From the NCBI GenBank assembly GCA_019009955.1, contig CM032228.1, forward strand, positions 204,395,001 through 204,459,000: a stretch of 64,000 nucleotides of DNA, written 5' to 3'. The position numbers and the translations under genes are program-made. Positions 55,470-64,000 of this stretch are shown in pieces. Under the pieces are notes generated by a model. That model searched no databases and was not told where the DNA came from. It saw only the letters and a list, made by a program, of their open reading frames with translations. Source of the stretch: Riptortus pedestris. Lineage: Eukaryota > Arthropoda > Insecta > Hemiptera > Alydidae. Within the stretch, counting starts at the first letter, position 1. Each line of letters starts with the position of its first letter.

Positions 55470-56275
55470 CACGTGATACGAAGGCTAAGCAGATTTCCTT
55501 ACAGTTATTTATTAGACCTCTTGATAAAATTAACAAATTCTAAGAGTGTTCTCAAACACAGTTCCATCTTGTTTATATGACAGATCACTTCACCTTCAAT
55601 TTCAGTTCTACCACTCCGTCCTGCAGTTCTGTGAAAACTAAGCCGGTATCTCACGTTGCAGTTTTGCAGTAGATATCCTTAATACATACACAAATGCTAA
55701 GCGTCATCTGATATGGAGTTCCATTTAGGACGTCAGACAGATCACATAGGCTATCTCAGTTCACCTTCAATTTCAGTTCCAAGAGTCCGTCCGGCAGTTG
55801 CTGTAAAAACTAAGCCGATATCTCAAGTTGCAGTTTAGCAGTAGCTATCCTTAATACCTACACAAATAAATGCTAAGCGTATTCTGATACGCAATTCCAT
55901 CTAGGACGTCAGACAGATCATATAGCATATCTCACTCCACCTTCAATTTCAGTTCCAAGAGTCCGTCCCGGAGTTACTGTGAAAACTAAGCAGATATCTC
56001 AAGTTGCAGTAGACATCCTTAATGCATACGCAAATGCTAAGGGTATTTTGATTTGCACTTCCATCTAGAACGTCAGACAGATCATATAGGCTATCTCACT
56101 TCACCTTCAGTTTGAGTTCCAAAAGTCCGTCCCGTAGGTGTTCTGAAAACTAAGTGTATTCTATGTGCAGCTGTACATCAGAAATATTTACGTTACCTAA
56201 GTTTTAATATGATTCCATCAGGGATTACGCCAAAACCTATGACGTCTACTTTGGCACTGTTGAAATAAAAAACGT
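55470..56275 (-). repeat. Tandem array of about 165-178-bp units containing the Helentron-like 3' end
   Basis: TTCACCTTCAATTTCAGTTC recurs near 55589, 55760, 55936 and (diverged) 56100. Each unit then has AGTCCGTCC, a decayed hairpin and AAAACTAAGCAGATATCTCA or its variant, that is, the minus-strand reading of the family terminus, followed by TATCCTTAATACATACACAA-like sequence and ACGTCAGACAGATCA. The first unit (55470) is partial, and the last one is followed by the real terminus of the copy at 56268. All units have the same orientation. Confidence 0.72.
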
Positions 56276-56899
56276 TCATCACACAGGGGTGGCATGAACT
56301 AAGCTGATTTTTCATAAACTGAAATGACACGCTTATCTCATCTCACCATCTATTATCTATTTTTAGAAAGAAGCCTATTTAAAAAGGAATTAAAACTTAA
56401 GTTGGACATGAAATGTTTAGTGACTCAGGTATTCAAAGTGAAAATCGAATGAGTAGAATGGGAAGGGGGGGGGGTTAACAGAAGGCTGAATCATAAAAAT
56501 GCAAATAACTCGATTAATACGCGAGTCAGAGAAAACATGGATCAAACAATAGTTGTTGATATTCAACCTTGGATTTAAACCGATTACGTAACGATTTCCG
56601 ATTCCATTTATAATAACTGTTTTGTTTGTTTTGAGTTATCACATAAAAAGTTTACAGTAGCAAACGCCAAAAACTTAATTGAAGAAGTCACAAGTAACAA
56701 ATCTTACAATTATCTCGCCTAGTAGAGGTCCGTTGTAAACTACATTCGGTATTTATATATATATTATTCCAAATATATATGCATGATATATTGGCTCACT
56801 TGATTATGGGTTTACTTAATATTTGAAGAAATTTTCCTAACATTGCCTGGCGAAATGAGTACAACCCTCATTAAATTTGTTTAAGGGACATTTCTAAAA
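56268..56899 (-). mobile_element. Helentron-like (HINE) copy with both ends, next to the array
   Basis: AAAACGTTCATCACACAGGG, GTGGCATGAACTAAGCTGAT (3' end), G-run at 56465-56474, AACTCGATTAATACGCGAGT block, a short AT-rich microsatellite at 56754-56770, GAAATGAGTACAACCCTCAT and a decayed 5' end TTTAAGGGACATTTCTAAAA. Confidence 0.65.
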
Positions 56900-57435
56900 A
56901 GAGACCTTTTAGCCACACAAGGCTCACACACCAGCACCTATTGAAAAGGGAAGAACCTCCAACCTGCATTACTTGTGGAGTAGAGCTAACAGTTCCACAC
57001 TTACTTAAAGAGTGTAGAAGGTACGAGGACATCAGAAACTCCCTTGGTATTTCAGAACTGCTATCTGAAATACTAGGGGATAATAGCGACTCTATAAAAA
57101 ATTCTTAAAATTTTTAATAATTACTGGTTTAAATAAAGAAATATAATAATATAGGACTTCAACATATGGCAGTGAGTTAAGTATTTATATATCAAATTGA
57201 TTATAACAAAATAATGCTGGGTTTTTTGTTATTTGTCATTGAATCGGGGATAGAGAAAAATAGGAGAGATGCAACATAGGCGAGGATGACGGAGGGCTGA
57301 GAAGTGGATGGGATATCTGAAGAGAAGTACTACTGAACAACACGAAGGAAATGAAAATAGAATTTTTACCTCCTAGGCACAAATAACTCTCCCGAGTTCG
57401 GTTCCTATTTACAATAAAATAAATAAATAAAATAA
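56900..57435 (+). pseudogene. LINE 3' end: zinc-knuckle C-terminus and tail
   Basis: A plus-strand frame reads RLTHQHLLKREEPPTCITCG followed by VELTVPHLLKECRRYEDIRN. The C-x2-C-x8-H-x4-C knuckle (CITCG...HLLKEC) at the C-terminus is typical of I/R1/LOA-group LINEs. About 330 bases of 3' UTR follow, ending in (AAATA)n near 57416-57435. The 5' side is cut exactly where the Helentron-like copy ends, so that copy may have inserted into the LINE. Confidence 0.65.
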
Positions 57436-58035
57436 AAAGAGACTTTTGAAATATAATTAGAGCATTTTAGTGTTTTTCCAAGATGATCGAAAATAGTTTT
57501 GGATTCCCTTCACAGATTAATTGGAGGGCGGTTAAGATAAATGAAAATGCAAATGATTTATACAAGCAGTTGACGTCTAATCAGGAGCACACTCTGGTAA
57601 ATGACAGAACTACATTTTGCGTTACGACCTTCCACTTGCCAGGCATGGAATAACTACACCCAATTTGTTGTGCCAGTTACAGTCAGAAAGCAAAAACATC
57701 TGCACTTAAAGTGTAGTCTGAATATTAAATGAAAAAAGTATATTTACATAAAACTATAAAATAGTAAATTATTCAGTGAATTTTCCAATAAGTTAAATAA
57801 AATATAATTCTGATTTTAGAAAGTTTTATTGAAAACTTTAATTTTCCTATGTTCATGTTCATTTCTCTATTTAATATTATTCAAGTATACTAGACAAGTT
57901 TTACTTTCCTTATTAAATACATTTATAAAATGTTTGATACGTTTTCTTAGTAAATGAGATGATTCTCCTAAGTAAATGCTATTTCAATCCCTACAACCCA
58001 TGTTATGTGTTTAGCATTCATATCTTGCAATTCAA
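57436..58035. other. No gene recognised
   Basis: AT-rich unique sequence. Confidence 0.5.
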
Positions 58036-58396
58036 CTCGTCTCTTATATGACAGGAATTGTTCTTACCTCTGTTATGATATTTTCAATTTTTTTGTCCTA
58101 TAATTTTGCATATAGTTTCTTTAGTCTGTTCTATAGTGCGTTTTAGTTTTATCCACGCAGAAAGACAATAGTTTCTGAATACATTGACTGGAAGTTGGAA
58201 ACGATCAAATGATTTTGTTAAATAAAGGATATGAAAATCCCCATTATCAATTACCTCCTCAGTGAGGACAGTCATTGATAGTAAGAGGGAAACGAGCACT
58301 TCAGAAATGTAAGTAGCAACCAATAATTAGATTTAACAAATATGTCATTGATGTAGGCACCTACTAATACTATATCAAGAAATTATAAAGGTTTTG
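58036..58396. repeat. Dispersed direct repeat, copy 2 (pairs with 54670-55037)
   Basis: See copy 1. On the minus strand a 79-codon frame (58323-58084; FHILYLTKSFDRFQLPVNVF) is open here but interrupted in copy 1, so a coding origin is uncertain. Confidence 0.8.
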
Positions 58397-58429
58397 TTAA
58401 ATTAATGTTATTATTTTTTTATATTTTTT

Positions 58430-58560
58430 TGTTAGAAAAAGGAGACCCTGAAGAGGTGGCAAGTAAGCCACGAAACATGCAGAGTAGTTTAAATAAATAC
58501 ATGTTTCTATTGGTGACCCATGCCATAAAATAGGAAGAGTAGATATGAAAATCGTTTATC
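58430..58560 (+). mobile_element. Penelope-like terminal repeat with hammerhead-like core
   Basis: Contains CTGAAGAGGTGGCAAGTAAG followed by CCACGAAACATGC (58448-58480) and then GTGACCCATGCCATAAAATA, the sequence that also marks the Penelope terminal repeats at 23.87 and 63.8 kb. CTGAAGA, a 5-bp stem GTGGC/GCCAC and GAAA are the hammerhead core, but stem I and the cleavage dinucleotide are not intact here. Confidence 0.6.
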
Positions 58561-59300
58561 CTGTCTTAAAGATGAATACAGTCCTAATCATTTTACACTG
58601 CAATGTTGACTTATTATTTTCACTGCTGAACTTAATAAATGATTCCCCCTATATTTATATTTAACTTAATACTCTCAAAAGATTCGCTTAGCATAAATGT
58701 TTTGTCAGTGTCATGGTGATATTTGTGCTAGATTATTTTATGGAGCTCAAGCGGAAGACAAAAATGATGAGTATTCTTTATTGCAGCGATTTGTCTCGCT
58801 TTTATTCTAAATGCCTTTTACAGAACTCGAAGTAATTTAAATTAATAGGCACGTCAACGTGAATGGTAGAAGCTAAGCATATTTCCTTCGAAGTTATTTT
58901 AAGTTAAGATAAAGCCGGCCTTGACAAATGGGACTGTGTCTGAAAAAAAAAATGGAACTCTTAACTCGTCCATTTCTTATGATACCAATTACGTGCTCAT
59001 CAACTTCTACTTACTTAATACAAGTGTGGAGCAACATTAAAAACTAAATTAATTAGCGCAATAAACTATTTCATTGAAAATTGATTAAAAACCGAGCCGA
59101 GGCTTTAGTTAAGTTCAGTTAGATTTGTTTAGTCTAGTGATGTTAAAACCCAATTTAAAATTATATGACTAATACTAATAAACTTATTTTTTTTAAATTT
59201 GATTTCGTAAATGATGCAGTATTTGCTCATATTATATTCATTTGTTTTGTTTATATATGTTTGAAATAGGTAATAAGATATAACTCCACTCTCTATTAGT
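58561..59300. other. No gene recognised
   Basis: AT-rich unique sequence; a short AGCTAAGCATATTTCCTTCG at 58870 may be a very old Helentron-like 3' remnant. Confidence 0.45.
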
Positions 59301-59385
59301 TTTAGCAAATTTCTCTTAAGGGAAATAAGCTATTGACGTTGTGCTCATGGAGCGATTTTCAAAGAATTTCTTGAAATGTCTATGA
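59301..59385 (+). mobile_element. Helentron-like (HINE) solo 5' end
   Basis: TTTTAGCAAATTTCTCTTAA, GGGAAATAAGCTATTGACGT, TGTGCTCATGGAGCGATTTT, then stops being recognisable after TTGAAATGTCTATG. Confidence 0.65.
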
Positions 59386-59674
59386 AAAAGGAAATTTGCC
59401 AGGCGCAGGATTCGTAATCTCCCCATATCTTACTATAACAATAAACTATATTCTATTCTTTATTTCTTCATTTTAAGACCTTCATGTGAGCATGATTTAA
59501 GACATAGCATTAAGTGAAAATCACATGAGGATTAGTGAGGATTAACTGAAGGAAATTAACAAATGGAAAGTAGTCTTCTACAAACATTACAATATGAAAA
59601 ATCAGTCGATCGACGAAGATTGACACACAGTACATTTTCGTCATCTGGAGGAGATTCGAAGACCGTTTTAAAAG
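59386..59674. other. Spacer, possibly decayed Helentron-like 3' sequence
   Basis: AAGGAAATTTGCCAGGCGCAGG at its start and TAGTGAGGATTAACTGAAGG inside recall family blocks, but too weakly to call. Confidence 0.35.
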
Positions 59675-60571
59675 AAAAGTCTGTCACGCAGGGTTGTGTG
59701 AACTAAGACGATTTCCCACATGCTACTATAATACTTTTGATCTCATATCACTACATATTCCTTGTTTCTATATAAAAATCAGATGAGTAAAAGGGAGCGG
59801 TGGGCGTGGGTGGGGATTACTGAGGCGGAAAACAAAACAGTACGAACAACTCGCTGACTACTAGAGTTCCGAAAAAATGAATACAGCAACAATAGTTTAA
59901 CAATATTGGTCCTACATTTACTATCCGACCAATCATATCGACAGTATTTGAATTTTCGTGTTCCACTCCCCCCCCCCCCACCTCTCTAAGCCCCCACTAT
60001 TCCAAGTCCGACTTCAGCCAATAACAAATATGATCTTTAGTGTTGACTAGAACAGTTAAATATCTAGTACGGTATAGATCAAATAAACATCTTCGACACA
60101 AGAATGGAAAATCTTAATTGTTGACGTCATCACACTACGAATTTGCATAACTCTTAAATAATAAACTTCTCTTGAAAACAATTTTTGATATTTTAGCTTA
60201 AAATAAAGTGGTTTGTGATATAACAGCAGCTTGTTATTATGACGTGAGTAGGAGTGGGAGTTTAGTGAGGGCTTAAAACTAAAAATCCAAATGCTCGGTT
60301 AATATTCACGATAGAATAAATATGTATATAAGAACATTTATAGGACATTAAATTTGAAATAACGCTGGTTCTAAATACTTTTTCGATCCGACGTATAATA
60401 ACGAAGTTATTTTCGAATTTTCGAAGTACCTCTCTTCTAACCCTCCCCTCCACCCAACATTCGGATTTCAGCCGTTAACGATTTTGATCTTTCTTGTTAC
60501 ACGAAACGCTTATATATTGAGCTTGGTAACGATTAAACAATAATTTCAACCGCTATGGTGGCAACAGACAA

Positions 60572-60623
<52 letters not shown>

Positions 60624-60746
60624 GTACGGAGCTCATTTTCGTCATCTTCTAGGTAGAATCGATGTAAATTTGCGGAACTTTTTTCTAAAATCGCTTCATG
60701 AGTACAACCTCAATAGCTGATTTCCCTTGGAGAAAATCTGCTAAAA
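59675..60746 (-). mobile_element. Helentron-like (HINE) full-length two-module copy
   Basis: Plus strand opens AAAAGTCTGTCACGCAGGGT and GTGTGAACTAAGACGATTTC. Module 1 (about 59790-60090): GGGTGGGGATTACTGAGGCG, C-run at 59969-59980, CCGACTTCAGCCAATAACAA, GATCTTTAGTGTTGACTAGA. Then TTGACGTCATCACACTACGA. Module 2 (about 60243-60560): GAGTAGGAGTGGGAGTTTAG, TTCGATCCGACGTATAATAA, GATTTCAGCCGTTAACGATT. Then CAACCGCTATGGTGGCAACA, (TA)n at 60577-60618, CATTTTCGTCATCTTCTAGG and the 5' end GCTGATTTCCCTTGGAGAAA, ATCTGCTAAAA. This is the most complete large form in the window. Confidence 0.8.
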
Positions 60747-61411
60747 TCGCGTCACTAGTACAACGTTAATGATTTCAATTTGGGACAGAAGCAAAAGGAA
60801 GTGGAGGAAATTATAGCTAGACGCAGCGTATGCCATGTCGTGAGAGCAAAGTATGATCCTCGGGTCACATGAAGCTTGTTTCACAGCTCGGGTTTCATGG
60901 AGACGAGTTTCCGCCCCTCGATATTGGAGAAGAGTCCAAGCTATGCAGTCGGTTCTGAGTGCAGTGAGGGCAGACACTCCCGTAGCAGATGAAATGGAAT
61001 GAACACGAAATGTGCTGTGATGAACTTGAACTACAACGTCAACTGGAGGAATTCCGTGAGGCGCATATCGGCACGTACATGCTAAAAAGGAGTTGTACAA
61101 TGGCTGCTAACGAGGCATGCAAAGTAGTTACAAAGTGCCAGAAAACATTGAACTTTTCTTTTGTTGAGAGGCTATAGCTAAAGAAAATAAAGTGTCTTGG
61201 CTCTCAACTTAAAAAACAACAACAAATTATTCACTGATTTAATAAATAAAAAAATGTATATTTTCATTAATAATAAATCTATAGGTTTGTTCGGACAAAG
61301 ATCCAGCTTTCAGCCCGGGAGTCTGCTCATAACTGATGACAAACTTAATATTTCACAGCACAGGGAAAAAGAATAAACTGAAGAAACGGGAAAGAAGAAC
61401 TTCTGGATTCA
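60747..61411. other. GC-richer island with unassigned frames
   Basis: 60800-61180 is GC-richer. A 119-codon minus frame (61100-60741) and a 62-codon plus frame (60989-61177; CCDELELQRQLEEFREAHIG) overlap. Neither has a recognised domain. The plus frame is charged and helix-like with an upstream open extension (GADTPVADEMEWN), so an old exon is possible. Confidence 0.3.
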
Positions 61412-61586
61412 ATTAATTATTAATGTCCATTTTATGCAACTAAGGCTGATTGGGACGGGTTATCTACAGGTTACCACCCTTTTCTAGACAGGGTGGGATT
61501 CAGGGTTTTCTTTAATGAATTCCGTCACACCTCTAGGTTGTTAGATTAAGGCCAACGCTTTAACTCACATGGCTAACCTGAGGCCC
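61412..61586 (-). mobile_element. tRNA-derived SINE with B box deleted
   Basis: Tail (TTAATTATTAATGTCCATTT), body (CAGGTTACCACCCTTTTCTA) and head (TAGCCATGTGAGTTAAAGCG on the minus strand) are present, but the stretch with the B box between GTCACACC and TCTAGG is missing. Confidence 0.78.
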
Positions 61587-61759
61587 CAGAAACGTCTTGA
61601 GAATCCAACTTGGTGAAACACAGGGATTAATACAAAAAGAACCCACATATGTTGACCCTGTATTATTATGAACTAACTGCTCTGGGTTATATTTTTATCA
61701 CCATTGTTTACCTCTGCTTACCACGGATTCACGAAATCTGTGCTGCTACACATTTATAA
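61587..61759. other. Short spacer between two oppositely oriented SINEs
   Basis: No feature seen. Confidence 0.5.
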
Positions 61760-61972
61760 ATGGGGCTCATTTTAGCCTTTTTAGATAAGGCGTTGATCAT
61801 AATTTTATTTGGTGTACCTAGAATAGCGAGTTCGATTCTCACCTGAGCTATAGGAATTTATTTAGTGACGAACTCATTAAATACAACCCTTAGTTGAATC
61901 CTGGCTAGTAATGGGCGATGACCTGTAGATTACCCGTTCCAATTAGAATTAGTAGCACAAAGTTATAAATAA
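61760..61972 (+). mobile_element. tRNA-derived SINE, full length, plus orientation
   Basis: The only plus-strand copy: GGGGCTCATTTTAGCCTTTT head, AGCGAGTTCGATTCTCACCT B box, body CTGGCTAGTAATGGGCGATG and tail AAAGTTATAAATAAAG. The A box is mutated. Confidence 0.75.
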
Positions 61973-62429
61973 AGTCAGAGAAAGGGGGGAAATTTTACTG
62001 CATACATTTTATTGTTCTTAAAACACTTTATACTTGTAAATAGGAAGGAATTTAAATAGTTTTAACTAAATGCCAATGTAATTTAGTTTGAATGTCATTT
62101 ACAATAGAGTGAGCTGTATTTAAATCAAGTTTATGAAATGATTTGGCTTTTAAAAATAATCTGGATTCTTATAGAGATGCAGAAGACATAAATCCTCAAA
62201 GACAATTTATAAACTTGAAACTACGTTTCCTTGAGGAATCTCTTGTCTAATAATACTTTTAATATCCAAAAGTTAAAAATAATAATGCACTTGAGGCGCA
62301 GCGTTCTTAAAATAAATTTGTAGTAAACTTCTGAAGTTTTGCTCTAAATAAATACATCCCCTACAAATATTACATCATAAGTTATATTCAAGACTTTTAA
62401 ACATTAATATTTGTCCATAAAATGGAATT
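61973..62429. other. No gene recognised
   Basis: AT-rich unique sequence. Confidence 0.5.
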
Positions 62430-63238
62430 TGCAATGTTTTTTTTTAAATGAAAATAATTTAACAACTGTGGTGAGTTTCCTCCTCGGTTGAGGATTAAAA
62501 AAGCCCTGAAACTTACGATAGACAACAATCCTGAATTTACGGACATAGGCATCATAATTTGGACTGACTTTCTCAGATTTTTACATTCTTTAAAAAACAT
62601 ATATAGTTCACATCCACTCATCTCAATCTACAGGCACTAAGCAAAAGAATAACTATGCACTGGTTACCCGGACATACAAACATTGGACCAAGCACACAAG
62701 TAGACGAACTCGCCAAATCAGCTACTCAAAAAAGAACTTAGGACAAGACATATCTTGGTAGACACCAAGATATTCAAGCCCAAGCAATACATATGATACT
62801 TAATTCATGGCAGAAATCTGGGTTCGCTACAACTGTCAAAAAACATCGCGAACTGAAACATATACTTCGTGAATGACCTTCCTCAAAAAGGCTATTTAAA
62901 AGAGAAGAAGTAATTTTAACGAGGTTAAGAATTGGTCTGTACACTTATTAAAAAACATATACTAACTGACTACTATCAAAGGACTCACATAGACCTAACA
63001 TACATTTTGACTAATTGTTACATAAATTTAGCCAGTATATAGACAGCGTATTACACTACTTCAAACATAACAACATTTTCAAAAAATTATAATGTAGGAC
63101 AATAATAATAATATTTGCAGAAATGAGCACACTTGCGTAAATATGATAAACTCATAATAAAAACTTTAACTGATATGTTGGCTCAATCGCCCCAGTCGCG
63201 AAATGCGATTACTGTAAGAATAAATAAATAATAAATAT
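62430..63238 (+). pseudogene. LINE RNase H domain and 3' end, degenerate
   Basis: Plus-strand pieces read ALKLTIDNNPEFTDIGIIIW then TDFLRFLHSLKNI (62510-62600), and MHWLPGHTNIGPSTQVDELA then KSATQKRT (62655-62740). The first is the TDS-type and the second the W-PGH-x(n)-DELAKSA motif of RNase H domains in I/R1/LOA-group LINEs. Leu-Lys-rich C-terminal sequence and a short 3' UTR ending in AATAAATAAATAATAAATA at about 63220-63238 follow. Internal stops and frame changes show that it is dead. Confidence 0.65.
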
Positions 63239-63362
63239 CAATTAACCTGGCAAATTAAATCATGGCTTTTCGTTTGACCTTTATTTAAATATTCCTGAAT
63301 GTATTAATTCTTACTAGCAGCCTGTTACTGAGCCAAGACTAGAAGTAAATAAAAATTGTAAT

Positions 63363-63775
63363 TTTAGCAGATTTCCCTTAAAGGAAATAAGCCATTGAGA
63401 TCGTAACCTCAGGAGATGAAAAAAAGTACTTTCAAAATTATGTTTATGTATTTGTCAGTTGGGGCTCTAGCGGTCGTAATTTTTGCTTGATTGTTACCAA
63501 ACTAGATATTTAAACTTTGTAAAAATAAAGATCAAGTTCGTTCTCAGCCGAAATCAGATCGGAGGGAGGGGGAATTTCGAAAATTCGGAATATCTCCTGT
63601 ATTATACGTCGGATCGAAAAATTGTATGGAATCAATCTTATTGCGAATGTAATGTTCTATAAATGTTGTTATGTACGTTTTTTTTCACTATATTGATTAT
63701 TGACCGAGATATTTTCATTTTTTTAGTTTTCGGCCTTCAGTAAACCCCCACTCTTACTCATGGCATATTAAGAAT
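63363..63775 (+). mobile_element. Helentron-like (HINE) 5' half
   Basis: TTTTAGCAGATTTCCCTTAA, AGGAAATAAGCCATTGAGAT, no (TA)n, GGGGCTCTAGCGGTCGTAAT, G-rich tract at 63561-63571, CTGTATTATACGTCGGATCG, TAGTTTTCGGCCTTCAGTAA and CTCTTACTCATGGCATATTA. It is cut at about 63775 by a Penelope terminal repeat. Confidence 0.72.
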
Positions 63776-63955
63776 AAGATATTCTTCTTATTCTGGACCC
63801 AATATTATTTATATATTCTTCAAACTTGATGGCAAGGGTCTCCAATAAAGAACATTTTTTTCGGTGCAAACTTTATTGAACCTGCCCTACATGTTTCGTG
63901 GTTTATTTGCCACCTTTTCAGGGGCTACCCTTTTAAAAGAAATTATTAATAACAT
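63776..63955 (-). mobile_element. Penelope-like terminal repeat
   Basis: On the minus strand: GGTAGCCCCTGAAAAGGTGG, CAAATAAACCACGAAACATG, TAGGGCAGGTTCAATAAAGT, GGAGACCCTTGCCATCAAG and GAAGAATATATAAATAATAT, TGGGTCCAGAATAAGAAGAA. It has the same order as the repeats at 58.44 and 23.87 kb. Confidence 0.65.
63884..63925 (-). ncRNA. Minimal hammerhead-ribozyme fold, one core base changed
   Basis: Minus strand from 63925: stem I 5' strand GCCC, core CTGAAAA (63921-63915; consensus CTGANGA), stem II GTGG/CCAC, GAAA (63897-63894), palindromic stem III CATG (63893-63890), TA, then stem I 3' strand GGGC (63887-63884). Family knowledge: Penelope-like elements carry such type I minimal hammerheads in their terminal repeats. 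The G-to-A core change would be expected to abolish cleavage of this copy. Confidence 0.5.
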
Positions 63956-64000
63956 TAACTTAACACATCCCTTAACAATTAGTTTGCTATATATTGTATA

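Overview
This window reads as AT-rich, repeat-dense, non-coding-dominated nuclear DNA of an animal, most likely an arthropod and probably an insect. The reasons are one GT-AG spliced gene, a tRNA-derived SINE, a mariner transposase relic, Jockey-, RTE- and RNase H-type non-LTR retrotransposon fragments, Penelope-like elements and many (TA)n/(TG)n microsatellites. Nothing looks prokaryotic: there are no operons, Shine-Dalgarno sites, CRISPRs or rRNA/tRNA genes. The species cannot be named from the sequence alone.

Layout. 1-9.6 kb holds the only host gene I can support: a three-exon minus-strand gene (exons 9186-9161, 8096-7918, 5229-5081) for a 117-residue Lys/Glu-rich, intrinsically disordered, probably nuclear protein resembling prothymosin/parathymosin. 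It has a long 3' UTR and a GC-richer 5' flank. From about 10 kb onward the window is a mosaic of dead or non-autonomous mobile elements with little or no host coding sequence.

The dominant repeat is a family with more than twenty copies or fragments on both strands. Its architecture matches Helentron-associated non-autonomous rolling-circle elements (DINE-1/HINE type). The 5' end carries AGCAGATTTCCC inside a palindrome. Next come a (TA)n microsatellite at a fixed place and a G-rich, quadruplex-capable tract. The 3' end has the inverted copy GGGAAATCTGCT, then a small hairpin ACGCAG-CCC-CTGCGT and a GACGGACTTTT end. The best full copies are 19367-20249, 35237-36073, 49090-49905 and 59675-60746. 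At 55.5-56.3 kb the 3' end of this family appears to have become a tandem array.

Other components are: eight copies of a tRNA-derived SINE; a deleted Penelope-like element (22.7-24.2 kb) with a SINE nested in its terminal repeat; two further Penelope terminal repeats, one of which can be folded as a minimal hammerhead ribozyme (63.9 kb, minus); a mariner pseudogene (50.3-51.5 kb); fragments of at least five non-LTR retrotransposons; two copies of a foldback element with long inverted arms (29.9 and 51.9 kb); a 257-bp inverted-repeat element nested inside a Helentron-like copy (33.26-33.51 kb); and a 2.4-kb, 42-bp-period minisatellite (45.34-47.71 kb) whose open frames mimic a repetitive protein.

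The elements show a clear nesting history (SINE in Penelope, MITE in Helentron-like, foldback in Helentron-like microsatellite, Helentron end in minisatellite), which gives relative ages. Beyond the host gene no set of genes works together here. All coordinates of repeat edges are by eye and may be off by some bases.
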